A stretch of DNA of 64,000 nt from Gambelia wislizenii (GCA_030847615.1 JAUMIR010000014.1:17088501-17152500); one strand, 5' to 3'. Shown: positions 21,601 to 32,212, counted from the stretch's first letter. Program-made: numbers and translations. Notes: generated by a model from the sequence alone, not told the origin.

Positions 21601-22116
21601 AGTTAATAGTCAAGCATTGCTGGCTGGGGGATTCTGGGAGTGGCAGTCCCCCCCCAAAAAAAAAGAGAACCTTCCCCAAGCCCAGAAGGATTGCCAAGCA
21701 AGATGAAGTGCCATAGGATATATTTCAGGCTGAAGGAACTAGCAAAATCGCCACTGAGGATCCCTTGCCAAAGAAAATCATAGGAAATTCATGGAGTTGT
21801 CCTAATTCCAAAGGCAACTCTTGTGTTGAATAGCAAAGTCGTGCAACCGAATGTTCACTTGAATGCTCAACTGGATGAACTACCACAACGGCACCTTCAT
21901 GCACATCCATATGGCAGGCAAGTACAGTAGCTGGTGGCTCCTAGATCACAAGGCAAGCACATCTGCTCCAGACTTTAGTCCAAATCTTAAAGGTGCTATC
22001 CAATGTCCTGGATGTATTTGGGGGATGAGACAATGAGCCACGTCAAAGCTGCAGTTCCAAGTCAGTTAGTGTAACCAGCAAAATTTTCTTGTGGCATTTT
22101 TAAAGCGTCAAGTTAC
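21601..22116. other. No recognised element
   Basis: Includes short A-run/C-run at 21650-21664 and a GCAC-type word cluster near 21838-21910 reminiscent of family G. Nothing firm. Confidence 0.35.
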
Positions 22117-22337
22117 AGTCAGACCCTCATATCTGCAGAACCAATATCCGCAGTTTCAGTTATCCACAGCTCAAGAAATAAAGAAACACACGATAGAGTT
22201 ATGCTCCTCCATACCTCCTCCTATGGTATGTTTGTACCAGAAGTCCTTTATTTTAATAAGTTTCGCTATTATCCATGGTTCCTGGTATCCACGGTAAATC
22301 TGGGAACCAATCCCCCATAGATATGGGGATCTGACTG
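22117..22337. mobile_element. Tigger-like MITE, type A
   Basis: Ends CAGTCAGACCCTCATATCTG and complement CAGTCAGATCCCCATATCTA, flanked by TA (22115-22116 and 22338-22339). One of the best-preserved type A copies. Confidence 0.8.
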
Positions 22338-22556
22338 TATTTTTAAAAGTTACTGTTTAAAGTACTATTACTATAAGCAGCTATTTAGTTACCGTTTAAC
22401 TAAATGGCAACTTAGTTTTTTAGTTAAATAGTAACTCAGCTGTTATTTAAAAGTAACTTTTAAAGAGAAAGTTGAGGCCTTTTCAGAGGCCTTTCCCAAG
22501 ATTTATGCCTTTGCCGATAAATCTTGCAAAAGTGCGTGTGGTTTTCTTTGTAAGTA
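22338..22556. other. AT-rich sequence with repeated TAACTA words
   Basis: TTTAGTTACCGTTTAACTAA and TAGTTAAATAGTAACTCAGC form overlapping inverted motifs. It may be a decayed palindromic element; not assigned. Confidence 0.3.
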
Positions 22557-22813
22557 CCATAGGACTCCCTTATCTGCTGGGGATTGGTTCTGCCCCCCCC
22601 CCTCGTGGATAGCGAAAACTGTGGATAATAGCAAACACCACTGAAAATAATGGGACTTCCGGTTTAAAATACCATAGAGTCACATTGGAGGACCTAGAAA
22701 ATGGCTAGAGAGGATGCATTTTCTAGGAAGATTCTGTGATAGGTGTGCTGTTTTGCATCCTGTGGATAATTGAATCAGTGGATAATGAATCAGTGGATAC
22801 AGGAGTCCTACTG
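22557..22813. mobile_element. Tigger-like MITE, type C
   Basis: Left CCATAGGACTCCCTTATCTG, right complement CAGTAGGACTCCTGTATCCA; interior GGAGGACCTAGAAAATGGCT. Same family as 37551, 38306 and 56506. Confidence 0.72.
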
Positions 22814-22821
22814 TACAGAAG

Positions 22822-23205
22822 AATCATAGAATTGCAGAGTTGGAAGAGACCACGAGGGCCATCCAGTCCAACCCCCTGCCATGCAGGAAATCACCATCAA
22901 AGCATCCCCGACAGATGGGCATCCAGCCTTTGTTTAAAGACCTCCAAGGAAGGAGACCCCACCACGATCCGAGGGAGTGCGTTCCACTGCCGAACAGCTC
23001 TTACTGTCAAAAAGTTCCTCCTAATGTTGAGGTGGAATCTCTGTTCCTGGAGCTTGCATCCATTGCTCCGTGTTCCAGTCTCTGGAGCAGCAGAAAACAA
23101 GCCTGCTCCATCCTCAATGTGACACCCCTTCAAATACTTAAACAGGGCTATCATATCGCCTCTTAACCGTCTTTTTTCCAGGCTAAACATACCCAGCTCC
23201 CTAAG
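22822..23205 (-). mobile_element. CR1 LINE 3' end
   Basis: The minus strand encodes [20 protein letters not shown] and [20 protein letters not shown] (open 23190-22897). Same subfamily as 13916-14842. Carries one terminal octamer. Confidence 0.9.
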
Positions 23206-23344
23206 TCCCTAAGAGTAACAAGTAGTGGAACAAGTAAGACAATTAGTTACCTTTTGCAATGAGGACTAACAAACATTACACAGTCATGGCTAGTGACTCT
23301 TTTTGTCAGTGTATGTGGGGTATGTGTGTGAGGATTCGGTATGG

Positions 23345-23445
23345 GGGCTTAATCCAAACTTTAAAGGAACTATTCCAGGTCCTGAACTCTAGCCTCCAAA
23401 TAGATTCAGCACCTTGGAAGGCTCCTTTAAAGTTCAGATCTCCAG
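23345..23445. mobile_element. Small palindromic MITE, family O
   Basis: AACTTTAAAGGAACTATTCC on the left and GGCTCCTTTAAAGTTCAGA on the right are inverted repeats. Same arrangement as 36600, 42895 and 55325. Confidence 0.45.
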
Positions 23446-23559
23446 GATGCAGGTGCGAAGGTGAGTGGTGGCAAAATGAGAGCATTGCTCCCCAATAAGA
23501 ATTCTGCCAGATAGTAGCTTTCCTTCAGTCACCAAATGTCTAGTATTTCAGAGTGAGAC
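23446..23559. mobile_element. Family N fragment
   Basis: GCTTTCCTTCAGTCACCAAA, TGTCTAGTATTTCAGAG resembles the left part of the inverted-repeat element at 52457-52683; truncated by CR1. Confidence 0.35.
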
Positions 23560-23958
23560 ACAGGGCATAAGCCAGCAGTGTGATGCTGCAGCAAAGAAAA
23601 TGCATGCTATTTTAGACTGCATTAATAGAAGCATAGTTTCCAAGTCGAAGGAAGTAATGGTCCCACTCTGTTCTGCATCTAGAGTCCTGCGTTCAATTCT
23701 GGGTGCCTCATTTTAAGAAGGATATAGACAAGTTAGAGTGGAGATGGGTGACAAGGATGAAAAGAGGTATGGAGGACAAAACACATGAGGAAATGTTGAG
23801 GGAGGTGGGCTTGTTGAGCTTGTTGAAGAGAAAACTGAGGGATGAAATGACTACACTCTTTAAATACCTCAAGGGCTGTCACAGAAAGGAGGGGACAGGT
23901 TTGTTCTATGCTGCTTCAGAGGATAGGACCAGATCTAATGGTTTGAAGTTACAGAAGA
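23560..23958 (+). mobile_element. Old, divergent CR1 LINE ORF2 fragment
   Basis: AGCCAGCAGTGTGATGCTGC aligns to the CR1 [12 protein letters not shown] region, and frame 23703 onward reads LREVGLLSLLKRKLRDEMTT then [17 protein letters not shown]. Much more diverged than the other CR1 copies, so probably a different or older subfamily. Confidence 0.7.
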
Positions 23959-23959
23959 G

Positions 23960-24044
23960 TAAAGAATCACAGAGTTGGAAGACACCACAAGGGCCATCTA
24001 GTTCAACCCCCTGCCATGCAGGAACACATAATCAAAGCACTTCT
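23960..24044 (-). mobile_element. CR1 LINE 3' end
   Basis: AGAATCACAGAGTTGGAAGA, GGCCATCTAGTTCAACCCCC, CAAAGCACTT. About 85 bp. Confidence 0.8.
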
Positions 24045-24337
24045 AAGAAGACTACAGCTCCCAGCACCCCCAGCCATAGGCATAGGCTGGGGATTCTGAG
24101 AGTCAAAATCCCATCAAGCAACTTTCCGAAGCTCTGGGAAAAGGGGCTTTAGGACCGGGCTGGGAAAGAAAGATCCACTTCCAATTTAGTTTATTTTGCT
24201 TGTCTGTAACGATCAAAGGTTCATATTTGCCCTACTCATTTTCTATTTCAACAAACTGGTATATTTGTATAAAACACTATACAGTATATAGCCTCTCTTT
24301 TCCTCTCCTTTAAGTATAGCTTTCAAAGAATAAATTA
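24045..24337. other. No recognisable feature
   Basis: Includes a short GGGATTCTGAGAGTCAAAAT hAT-MITE-like word. Nothing firm. Confidence 0.3.
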
Positions 24338-24730
24338 CAGTTGGAGTCCTGTATCTGTGAAACCAATATCTGCTGTTCCAGTTATCCACAGCTGAAAAAA
24401 TAGGGACACTTACCATAGAGTCATGCTGGAAAATGCCTAGAGAGGACACCTCTCTAGGCATCTTCTAGGTCCTCCATTGCAACTCCGTGGTATGTTTGTA
24501 TTGGAAGTCCTTTATTTTAGTAGGGTTCACTATTAATGTGTCAATGTGTCAAAAATGAGATTGTGTATATATTATTTATTTATGTTTGTTATTTGCTTAT
24601 TGTTTATTGTTCATAGATTTGTTAATAAATGTTATTTTTTTAAAAAAAAATAGAGTTCACTATTATATGTGGTTTCCAGTATCCACGGTAAGTCAAAGAA
24701 CTGAACCCCAGTGGATACGGGGTCCAATTA
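24338..24730. mobile_element. Tigger-like MITE, type A, split by a poly-A insertion
   Basis: CAGTTGGAGTCCTGTATCTG at the left; TCCACGGTAAGTC ... GGATACGGGGTCC at the right. The copy is interrupted at 24536-24654. Confidence 0.75.
24536..24654 (+). mobile_element. Short poly-A-tailed retroinsertion with target duplication
   Basis: About 119 bp ending TTAATAAATG, T-run, then A9. The target duplication is GTTCACTATTA, exact over 11 bp (24525-24535 and 24655-24665). An AATAAA signal precedes the A-run. Reads as an L1-mobilised transcript 3' end or a 5'-truncated L1 end; source unknown. Confidence 0.7.
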
Positions 24731-24847
24731 TAAATATAGAATTTCTGAAAATCCCTTGTTTACTTTCCTTTTCAAAGACACAGTTCTCTGCTGGTTACAG
24801 GAGTGCTTACAATTTTGTGGGGCAAGGGGGGGGGTGAACAGATCATG

Positions 24848-25325
24848 ACTATCCATACCCATCAACTGTCCTCATTTGATAGGGACAAGCCGGATTAATC
24901 CTCTGCTGTCCGCAATTTTTCCGCTGCTTCCAAAGAGTCCTAATTTCTCTCCTCTTCTCCCACTTACCCCCTTTATCTTCAGCTTATTTCCATTGCTGCA
25001 AACTGAGTTCATAATGCAAAAGTAGCTTAAACTGAATTAACTCAGGGGAGGGGGAAGAAAGCGGGGAGGAAACGTATCCTTCCCAGTAGTCTCAGGCAAA
25101 AGCAAACTGCTGCAGCCCCTCCTTGCCTTTCTGCTCCTCTTCATTAATAACTCTTGCCATCTTGACCACATTCTGATTTTTCTTGGCTGCATGTGTCCTG
25201 TTTTTAATCTGTGAAATGCTGGAGGATATGCACATTTGGAGGAGTGCACATTTTGAAGGATACCTGATTTTTTCTGTCTTGTGTAGTGGTTTAAAGTGTA
25301 AAATGAGGCAAGCGTGCTTTAAAAT
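24848..25325. mobile_element. MITE family I copy 2
   Basis: CATCAACTGTCCTCATTTGA on the left; TGTGAAATGCTGGAGGATAT on the right. Interior GGCAAAAGCAAACTGCTGCA and CTTGCCATCTTGACCACA match copies 1 and 3. Not interrupted, so useful as the reference copy. Confidence 0.6.
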
Positions 25326-25334
25326 GTGCTATGC

Positions 25335-25495
25335 AATTAGTGGAATGTGCTACTGCCTGGGAGTGTGGTGGAGTCTCCTTCTTTGGAGGTTATTAAACAG
25401 AGGCTGGATGGCCATCTGTCAGGAATGCTTTGACTGGGGGTTGGACTAGATGGCCCTTGTGGCCTCTTCTAACTCTATGATTCTATGATTCTAAC
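25335..25495 (+). mobile_element. CR1 LINE 3' end
   Basis: GTGGAATGTGCTACTGCCTG, GAGTCTCCTTCTTTGGAGG, ending CTATGATTCTATGATTCTA. Lacks the usual TGTATTCCTGCATGGCAG segment (deletion near 25433). Confidence 0.85.
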
Positions 25496-25499
25496 CCTT

Positions 25500-25690
25500 T
25501 GCTGTTGAATGGCAACATTGTACAACCAAACTAAGCCACCAAATATGTCACCAAATGCACAACCCAAAGTGCCCCCATGCACCATGCGCAACACCCATCC
25601 ATAGGCAATGCTCAACGCACTTCAATGTGCCTCAATGCAAAATGCCCGTCAGCACGTGTACCAGCAGTGTGTGCATAATTCTACACCCAC
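25500..25690. repeat. Family G GCAC-rich repeat
   Basis: CAAATGCACAACCCAAAGTG, CATGCACCATGCGCAACACC and similar words repeat irregularly. Class unknown. Confidence 0.35.
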
Positions 25691-26639
25691 AAACTTAAAC
25701 TAAATACAGACATTCTGCAAAAATGTCTAAGGTAGTTTCATGATTCTGGCCCTGGAGTGTGTGATATGGATCTCCACTGAGTTCCCTAACCATCAGAACA
25801 ACCATAGAAGGCTTGGAAGAAACCTCAACAGTGCAACAACAGGGTTGTGTTTTTCTCTAGGGGATCGAGGAGAAAGGTTTCCTCCTAACAGACCATGTCA
25901 ACTGCTGGCTTTTCACCGGTTGTTTTATCTTTCTTCTGTCCAGAAGGCTATAAAGAGTAATCCTTATGGGGTGGGAAAACGGTCCAGCAGGTCTGGGGAA
26001 AGTTTCTCCTGACATCTGAAGCTGATTGAAACATCCCTCTAGGAAGAACACATTGAGGCAGATGTCCAAGTCCAGAGAATGCAAAAGATGTTCTGCCTTT
26101 GAAGCGGTTTGAGCCAAAGATCTTGGATACAATCTGCCCAGTCACCTGGAAATTGAATCCTGAGTGGAAGAAACGCTCAGAAACATCGACTGGAATCTTC
26201 TATCCCAGAGTGCATTACATAACTTTACTTATCGTTAGCTACGTAGCAGAGGCGCTAAGAAACCCTGTTAATGAATTGCAAAGCTGCGCAACAGGACAGG
26301 GGCAAGACTGTCCCCATGCACACCGGCACACCCTAGTGTCCTCATGGACAACAGGACTGAAGCAGATCAGTCCTGATGTGCATCGCTCACTTTGTAGTAA
26401 CGTAACAGCAGCCCTTTACTGGGATACGGATGTTACGGAACTGTCCAGTTCTAATTCGCACAGGCGTACGTCCACAAAGATGTACATTTCCACCAGGATT
26501 CCAGGCATTACTCCCCCTACTCCTAAGATCCTAGAATCCATGCCACTAGGGGATTCTGGAGGCTCCAGTCCAAAACTCAGAGCAGTGAAAACTGGGATTG
26601 TGAGAGACAGCTCATGCTCAGCCTCAAGAAGGTAACATT
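25691..26639. other. Unassigned; includes relative of the 19.25 kb repeat
   Basis: A 178-codon frame (26099-26635) and a 91-codon minus frame have no recognisable domain. 26220-26285 (ATAACTTTACTTATCGTTAG, CTAAGAAACCCTGTTAATGA) resembles 19245-19320. Treated as non-coding until shown otherwise. Confidence 0.4.
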
Positions 26640-26706
26640 ATTCCTGCATGGCAGGGGGTTGGACTGGATGGCCCTTGTGGTCTCTTCCAACTCTATGATT
26701 CTATAA
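26640..26706 (+). mobile_element. CR1 LINE extreme 3' end
   Basis: ATTCCTGCATGGCAGGGGGT to CTATGATTCTATA. About 67 bp, the shortest copy. Confidence 0.85.
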
Positions 26707-26802
26707 TTACAAAAAGGCCTTTCTATTTCAACAGGGTGGGTCGCTTTGTGTGGGACAGGCCATGCATAATATGATAGATTGTTGATTTATTATTTTCTTT
26801 TT

Positions 26803-27152
26803 ATACAATTATAGTGTTGGAAGATACCCCTGGGCAATCCAGACCAACCCAGGAAGAGACAATCAAAGCACTCCCAACACATGGCCATCCAGCCTCTGCT
26901 TAAAAGCCTCCAAAGAAGGAGACTCCAACACACTCTGAGGCAGCAGCAGATTCCACTGCCAAACAGCTCTTACCCTCAAGAAGTTCTTCCTAATGTTTAG
27001 CTGGAATCTCTTTTCCTGTAGTTTGAGCACGTGGCTCCATGTCCTCGTCTCTGGAGCAACAGAAAACAAGCTTGCTCCATCCTCAGTAGGACATCCTTTC
27101 AAATATTTAAACATGCCTATCATGTTAACCTTCTCTTCTCCAGAATGGCTTA
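26803..27152 (-). mobile_element. CR1 LINE 3' fragment, aged
   Basis: The minus strand reads [20 protein letters not shown] and QLNIRKNFLRVRAVWQWN. Terminal octamers are decayed (TATAATTGTATAA). Confidence 0.82.
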
Positions 27153-27259
27153 ATTGCTTCACTACACTGTTAACCTTTGTGTGATCCTACTATAGCTGAG
27201 CATGCCTGACTACAACAGGCAAAGTAAACAGCAGTTGCCTCCAGAATCCCTTACTAAGC

Positions 27260-27480
27260 ATGTTTGCACAGCAAAACAAAGAAAAAAGAGGAAAGCCGAT
27301 AGCCCTGCCTGATCACCTCCTCCCCACCCACCCCAGCATGTTAAAGAAGCACAGATCTGTAAATCTGGCTACCAAAAGGGAAATCATAACAAAAGTGGAG
27401 ACTGGTGAAATTAAAAACCATCCCTGCATGCATTTTGGAAGCAACTTTCAAGTGGTCTCTAGAAGTTTCAAAATGTTTTT
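27260..27480 (+). pseudogene. Tigger/pogo-type transposase N-terminal remnant
   Basis: An open frame reads KKHRSVNLATKREIITKVET then GEIKNHPCMHFGS (about 27342-27435). This fits the first helix-turn-helix of the CENP-B/pogo DNA-binding region (basic residues, x-L-x-x-K-x-E-I-I-x-x-V-E-x-G-E). The following helices are degraded and no DDE domain is seen. It may be a fossil of an autonomous Tigger, or a chance or host HTH. Only about 45 codons are convincing. Confidence 0.5.
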
Positions 27481-27837
27481 GTTTATTTATTCAAGCCTTT
27501 CCTGACCTAGATGTTTCATTTCGCATGTGCATATTGTTAGTTTTGGATTTTAAAAAAAGTTTGCTGAAACTGGTTGATCTGCGCCTCTTTTCTTGTGGTG
27601 GAGGAACCTATCCTATCCTTTCCATGTTATTTCTGGGACCAAATTTTCTGTTAAAGGAGTCATGGCCAGGAAAACATTGGCTTCATTGACGGAGGTATAC
27701 GTCTGTTCTTTTTATCCATAATGCCCACATTCTCCTAGCTCAGAATGGGAAGAAACGGAGATTTTAGGTGAGGCTTGTCTGCCTCAGTATGGCGAGAAAC
27801 CACCCTGAGGAATCTCCAGTTCCCTTAAGAGATCATA
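27481..27837. other. No recognisable feature
   Basis: Possibly more decayed Tigger interior; no motif visible. Confidence 0.3.
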
Positions 27838-28352
27838 AAATCATAGAATCAGAGAGTTGGAAGAGACCGCAAGGGCTATCCAGTCCAACCCCATTCTGCC
27901 ATGCAGGAACACACAATCAAAGCACGCCTGACAGATGGCCATCCAGCCTCTGCTTAAAAACTTCCAAAGGAGACTCCACCACACTCCCAGGCACCATATT
28001 CCACTGTCGAACACTTCTTACTGTCAGGAAGTTCTTCCTAATGTTAGTTGGAATATCTTCTCCTGGAGTATGAGTCCATTGCTCTGTGTCCTAGTCTCTG
28101 AAGCAGCAGAAAACAAGCTTGCTCCATCCTCAATATGACTTCCCTCCAAATATCTAAACATGTCTATCATTTCCCCTCTCAATCTTCTCTTCTCCAGGCT
28201 AAACATAACCAGTTCCCTAAGCCACTCCTCACAGAGCATAGCATCCAGACCTTTCACCATTTTGGTCACCATCCTCTGGAGGCATTCCAGCTTGTCAGTA
28301 CCCTTCTGGAGTTGCGGTGCCCGGAACCTGATACAGTATCTCAACTCTGGTG
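27838..28352 (-). mobile_element. CR1 LINE 3' fragment
   Basis: The minus strand reads [20 protein letters not shown] and [20 protein letters not shown]. The 3' end at the left has AAAATCATAGAATCAGAGAG. Divergent subfamily (ATATGAC for the usual ATACTGAG region). Confidence 0.87.
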
Positions 28353-28544
28353 CAAGAATAAGGTGCCCAAAATCTCTTACAAAAATGTGTCATTCTCTCT
28401 TAGCCCAAAAACACCATGGCACAGCAGCTCAGAATGAGGAGGATTGTTTTTCAGCTGTTCTCTCTGCCACACAAGGATGGCCACACAAGGATAAAGAATT
28501 AAGTTAGGATTTCCCTCCTTACTGGGAGGAAGGAGAGGTGTTCT

Positions 28545-29352
28545 GACTGGAACACAGTGCCTAGGATTGTGGTGGAGTCTCCTTCTTTGGAGATTTTTAA
28601 GCAGAGGTTGGATGGCCATCTGTCAGGAATGCTTTGATTGTGTATTACTGCATGAGAGAGGGTTGGACTGGATGGCCCTTGTGAATCATAGAATCATAGA
28701 ATCATAGAATTGCAGAGTTGGAAGAGACCACGAGGGCCATCCAGTCCAACCCCCCTGCCACGCAGGAAATCTTGATCAAAGCATCCCCGACAGATGGCCA
28801 TCCAGCCTCTGTTTAAAGACCTCCAAGGAAGGAGACCCCACCACGCTCCGAGGGAGTGTGTTCCACTGCCGAACAGCTCTTACTGTCAAAAAGTTCCTCC
28901 TCATGTTGAGGTGGAATCTCTGTTCCTGGAGCTTGCACCCATTGCTCCGTGTTCCAGTCTCTGGAGCAGCAGAAAACAAGCCTGCTCCATCCTCAGCGTG
29001 ACATCCCTTCAAATACTTAAACAGGGCTATCATATCGCCTCTTAACCGTCTTTTTTCCAGGCTAAACATACCCAGCTCCCTAAGTCTCTCCTCATAAGGC
29101 ATCGTTTCCAGACCTTTCACCATTTTAGTTGCCCTTCTCTGGACACGCTCCAATTTGTCAATATCCTTTCTGAATTGTGGTGCCCAGAACTGGACACAGT
29201 ATTCTAAGTGAGGTCTGACCAAGGCAGAATAGAGTGGCACTATTACTTCCCTTGATCTAGACACTATACTTCTATTGATACAGCCCAAAATCGCATTGGC
29301 CTTTTTAGCTGCCGCATCACACTGTGGTCTCTTCCAACTCTATGATTCGATG
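28545..29352 (+). mobile_element. CR1 LINE 3' end split by another CR1
   Basis: 28545-28683 ends at GGATGGCCCTTGTG; the missing TGTGGTCTCTTCCAACTCTA and ATGATTCGATGAT reappear at 29323-29352, on the far side of an antisense CR1. The two pieces together make one normal 3' end. Confidence 0.85.
28684..29322 (-). mobile_element. CR1 LINE inserted into CR1
   Basis: Open on the minus strand from 29288 to 28776 (170 codons: [20 protein letters not shown] to [12 protein letters not shown]). It starts with four octamer units (28684-28710). Close relative of 13916-14842 and 17405-18437, so a late insertion. Confidence 0.92.
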
Positions 29353-29554
29353 ATAGGAGGTTTGATCCCAGATCTCCAACAACAGGAAAGGTAAGGTCTT
29401 AAACAAACAAAAGATGAACTGAGAACTAGAAAGAGGGGGGACCCTCCAAATAGATGCTGTGAGACACATAAAGGACATAGAACAAGAGAAGTCTATAGGC
29501 ATTACAATATAAATTAATGCCAATACGACAGAATACAATGTAGGCGTATCTCAG
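29353..29554. other. No recognisable feature
   Basis: Short spacer; nothing assigned. Confidence 0.3.
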
Positions 29555-29757
29555 TCCACAAAGCCTTTGATAAAGGCTTTGAATAGGGTTTTCCTGGCAA
29601 CATTTGTTCAGAAGGGGGTTGCCTTTGCTTCTCTCTGAGGCTGAGAGAGTGTGACTTGCCCGATGCCACCCAGTAGGTTTCCATGGCTGAGCGAAGATTG
29701 GAACCTTGGTCTCCAAAGTCATAGTCCAATGCTCAAACCATTACTCTCTCTCTACAA
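29555..29757 (-). mobile_element. ACA-like tRNA SINE
   Basis: The right side has complement-of-B-box AAGATTGGAACCTTGGTCTC and an A-box-side CAAACCATTACTCTCTC. The body has GGCTGAGAGAGTGTGACTTG and CTTTGCTTCTCTCTGAGG; the left end is GGGTTTTCCTGGCAACATTT. The 3' Bov-B-like tail is trimmed. Confidence 0.72.
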
Positions 29758-29826
29758 CCTCAATTTCCCCACATTTTGAGGTTTGGACCAGAAAATAACG
29801 TGGATTTTTTTTAGTACTTTGACCGT

Positions 29827-29850
29827 ACTACTACTACTACTACTACTACT
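29827..29850. repeat. (ACT)n microsatellite
   Basis: About eight ACT units directly left of an ACTAGCTGGGCAC motif. They encode only spurious poly-V/poly-T. Confidence 0.85.
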
Positions 29851-30470
29851 AAACTAGCTGGGCACAGCATAACATACACCATTAAGAAACTCCCCCAAAC
29901 ACACCTGGTAGACCTCACGACAACCCTGTAAGGTAGGCCGGTGGATTTGAATTCCTCTTCCCCTTTCTCAGAGTTCCACACTTTTCCTGGAATTGCTGAG
30001 GGTGACTCACTCTGTTGCCCTGCTGCCACCCAGTTGAGTCTAAAGTCTAAACATAGGACCCAGTTGACTGCCTGGGTCCTGTTGCAGTGGCAAAAGTAGC
30101 TTTCTGCTGCCATTGCCACTTGACTGCCTGGGTCCTGTCTCAGCAGAGGGATCCCTTTGCCAGTTGACTGCATGGGTCCCGTTGCAGTGGGATTGGATAT
30201 ATTACTGTGTAGACTTAGATCGTAAGTGGGAATTGTGCAGCCCTGAGATACTGGTGAACTGAAAAGGCCTGCAGCCTTAATAACTATAGCCAACACTGTA
30301 GCACATTGTTTGGTCATTCCCAGTATGACATTGCAATATATATTTTTGCATGTGGGTGCTGACTGGCTAAGGGAGTGGTTGGGTATGTTTCCTAAATGGC
30401 CAATCAGCACACTGGGAAAGGCAACAATACCCAAGAGAATTATATAGAGAGATGCCAGGGGAAAGTGTCA
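29851..30470. repeat. Dispersed repeat, family P copy 1
   Basis: Starts ACTAGCTGGGCACAGCATAA and ends near GGCAACAATACCCAAGAGAA with a TTATATAGAGAGAT tail, the same order as 35100-35665. The interior contains GTTGACTGCCTGGGTCCTGT repeated imperfectly three times (30063, 30121, 30164). Class unknown, Helitron possible but unproven. Confidence 0.45.
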
Positions 30471-30572
30471 CCAGACACATCAACTAGGGAACCAATGGTG
30501 CATCCCTGCCTCATGGTATCATCTGGCTCCCAAATGCTCATGACAACAGAAACACAGGGAGAAACAGAGTCA

Positions 30573-30862
30573 TACTGAGGATGGAGCAGGCTTGTTTTCT
30601 GCTGCTCCAGAGACTAGGACACGGAGTAATGGGTCCAAACTACAGGAAAAGATATTTCACCTCAACATTAGGAAGAACTTCCTGACAGTAAGAGCTGTTT
30701 GGTAGTGGAATGCACTGCCTGGGAGTGTGGTGGAGTCTCCTTCTTTGGAGGTTTTAAAAAGAGGCTGGATGGCCATCTTTTGGGAATGATTTGTTTGTGT
30801 GTTCCTGCATGGCAGAATGGGGTTGGACTAGATGGCCCGTGTTGTGTCTTCCAACTCTACGG
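30573..30862 (+). mobile_element. CR1 LINE 3' end (first of tandem pair)
   Basis: TCATACTGAGGATGGAGCAG through the 3' UTR to CTCTACGGTTCTGTGG, where it joins a second copy at AATGCATTGCC. Confidence 0.85.
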
Positions 30863-31038
30863 TTCTGTGGAATGCATTGCCTTGTAGTGTGGTGAAGTCT
30901 CCTTCTTTGGAGGTTTTAAAACAGAGGCTGGATGGCCATCCGTTGGGAATGATTTGATTGTGTCTTACTGCATGGCAGAATGGGGTTGGACTGGATGTCC
31001 CTTGAGGTCTCTTCCAACTATGATTCTATGATTCTATG
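30863..31038 (+). mobile_element. CR1 LINE 3' end (second of tandem pair)
   Basis: Starts at the internal position AATGCATTGCCTTGTAG and ends ATGATTCTATGATTCTATG. The junction is equivalent to those at 2438/2439 and in 32826-33315. Confidence 0.83.
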
Positions 31039-31256
31039 AGATTTAGGAAACAATTGGGGAAGAAGATGAAGTGAGCAAGTTCTTTTCATCACCGAAGGGT
31101 CAGGATCCATTGATGACCTGGCCTTGGACCACTGCCTGCTTAACTCCCACAAACAGGGTAGCCTCTTACACTTTGCTGCTACCACAGGGATGTACTGTAC
31201 GTCACCACCAGAGAGGGTATAAGAGGGTGCTGATTTGCTTAGAATTCGATATGTGA
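31039..31256. other. No recognisable feature
   Basis: Spacer before the L1 fragment; may hold more degraded L1. Not assigned. Confidence 0.3.
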
Positions 31257-32045
31257 CTTAAGACAAAATGCTGGAAATGTGAAGAAATTAATGGCACTTT
31301 CTTTCATATTTGGTCGAGATGCTCAACAACCAAAAAATTCTGGATTAAAATCCATAACCAAACAGAAGAAATGTTAGAAGTGAACTTTCCAATGGAGCCA
31401 GAATTTTTCTATTTAGAAGTGAACTTTCCTATGGAGCCAGAATACTTACTTAATGTGACACACAAAATAGACAATGAAACTGTAAAGAAGCACTGGAGAA
31501 TTTTCTTGTACATGGTAACATTGGCTAGATTATTATATGCTCAAAAATGGAAAAGAAAAGATGCTCCCACGATTGAAGAATGCTTAGTCAAATTATACAA
31601 TATGATGGACGCAGACAAACTTTCAGCATTGTTAAAGGAGAAAACTTCAAATCATGTAGAAGATTGGAGACCAGTAAGAATATATTGGAAGAAAAGATGG
31701 AAAATTTGAGTAGTTTAACTTTCTAAACCTCTAAAGCAATGAGGAAAGGTTCAATTATTATAGAATATGGGAGATAATCTAATTTAAATTAAGAATTAAT
31801 TTGAGATTAAGAGGAACAATGAGATGTATAATTTGATTAGAAAAGCAAGTGATGAGAAATTAAGCAAATTCCAGCTAATGCAGGATGGAAGAAAAAGAAA
31901 CACTTGATGGGGGAATAGTTATGAAGAGGGGGCTAGCCTCTTTGGTGTGTATTTATATGTATATTTGGCACACTATTTTATTTGTAATTGTTTCTTTTAT
32001 GAAAAAAGCAAATGCTATACATGATATTTATACACCTATATAGTT
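31257..32045 (+). pseudogene. L1 LINE ORF2 C-terminus and 3' UTR
   Basis: From 31257 an open frame reads LKTKCWKCEEINGTFFHIWS then RCSTTKKFW, a C-x2-C-x8-H-x4-C cysteine motif as in L1 ORF2 C-termini. It runs open to TGA at 31707-31709 (IYWKKRWKI). A 39-bp in-frame tandem duplication (EVNFPMEPE twice, 31377-31454) is inserted after the motif. AT-rich 3' UTR follows to about 32045. No RT or endonuclease remains. Confidence 0.75.
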
Positions 32046-32056
32046 ATATACTACCT

Positions 32057-32212
32057 GTATATTTATTTATTTATTTATTTATACCCCGCTCTTCAGCCAC
32101 AAGGCTATCAGAGCGGCTTACAAATTCTTTTAAGCAATAGCTATTTACACATCTACACTGCATTAAGCAGTTTCCAATGTGTGTTAGCTAATTGCCCCCA
32201 CAAGCTGGGTAT
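32057..32212 (-). mobile_element. tRNA-derived SINE S1, 3' half
   Basis: (TTTA)n at 32062-32083, then CCCGCTCTTCAGCCACAAGG, ACATCTACACTGCATTAAGC, GTGTTAGCTAATTGCCCCC. The tRNA-like head is missing. Confidence 0.75.

Noticed and set aside
26099..26635. 178-codon frame
   Set aside because: No motif, no splice-site context, overlaps an old dispersed repeat; likely chance.
29811..30434. 207-codon minus frame ending in poly-Val
   Set aside because: Covers family P repeat and the (ACT)n microsatellite; composition artefact.
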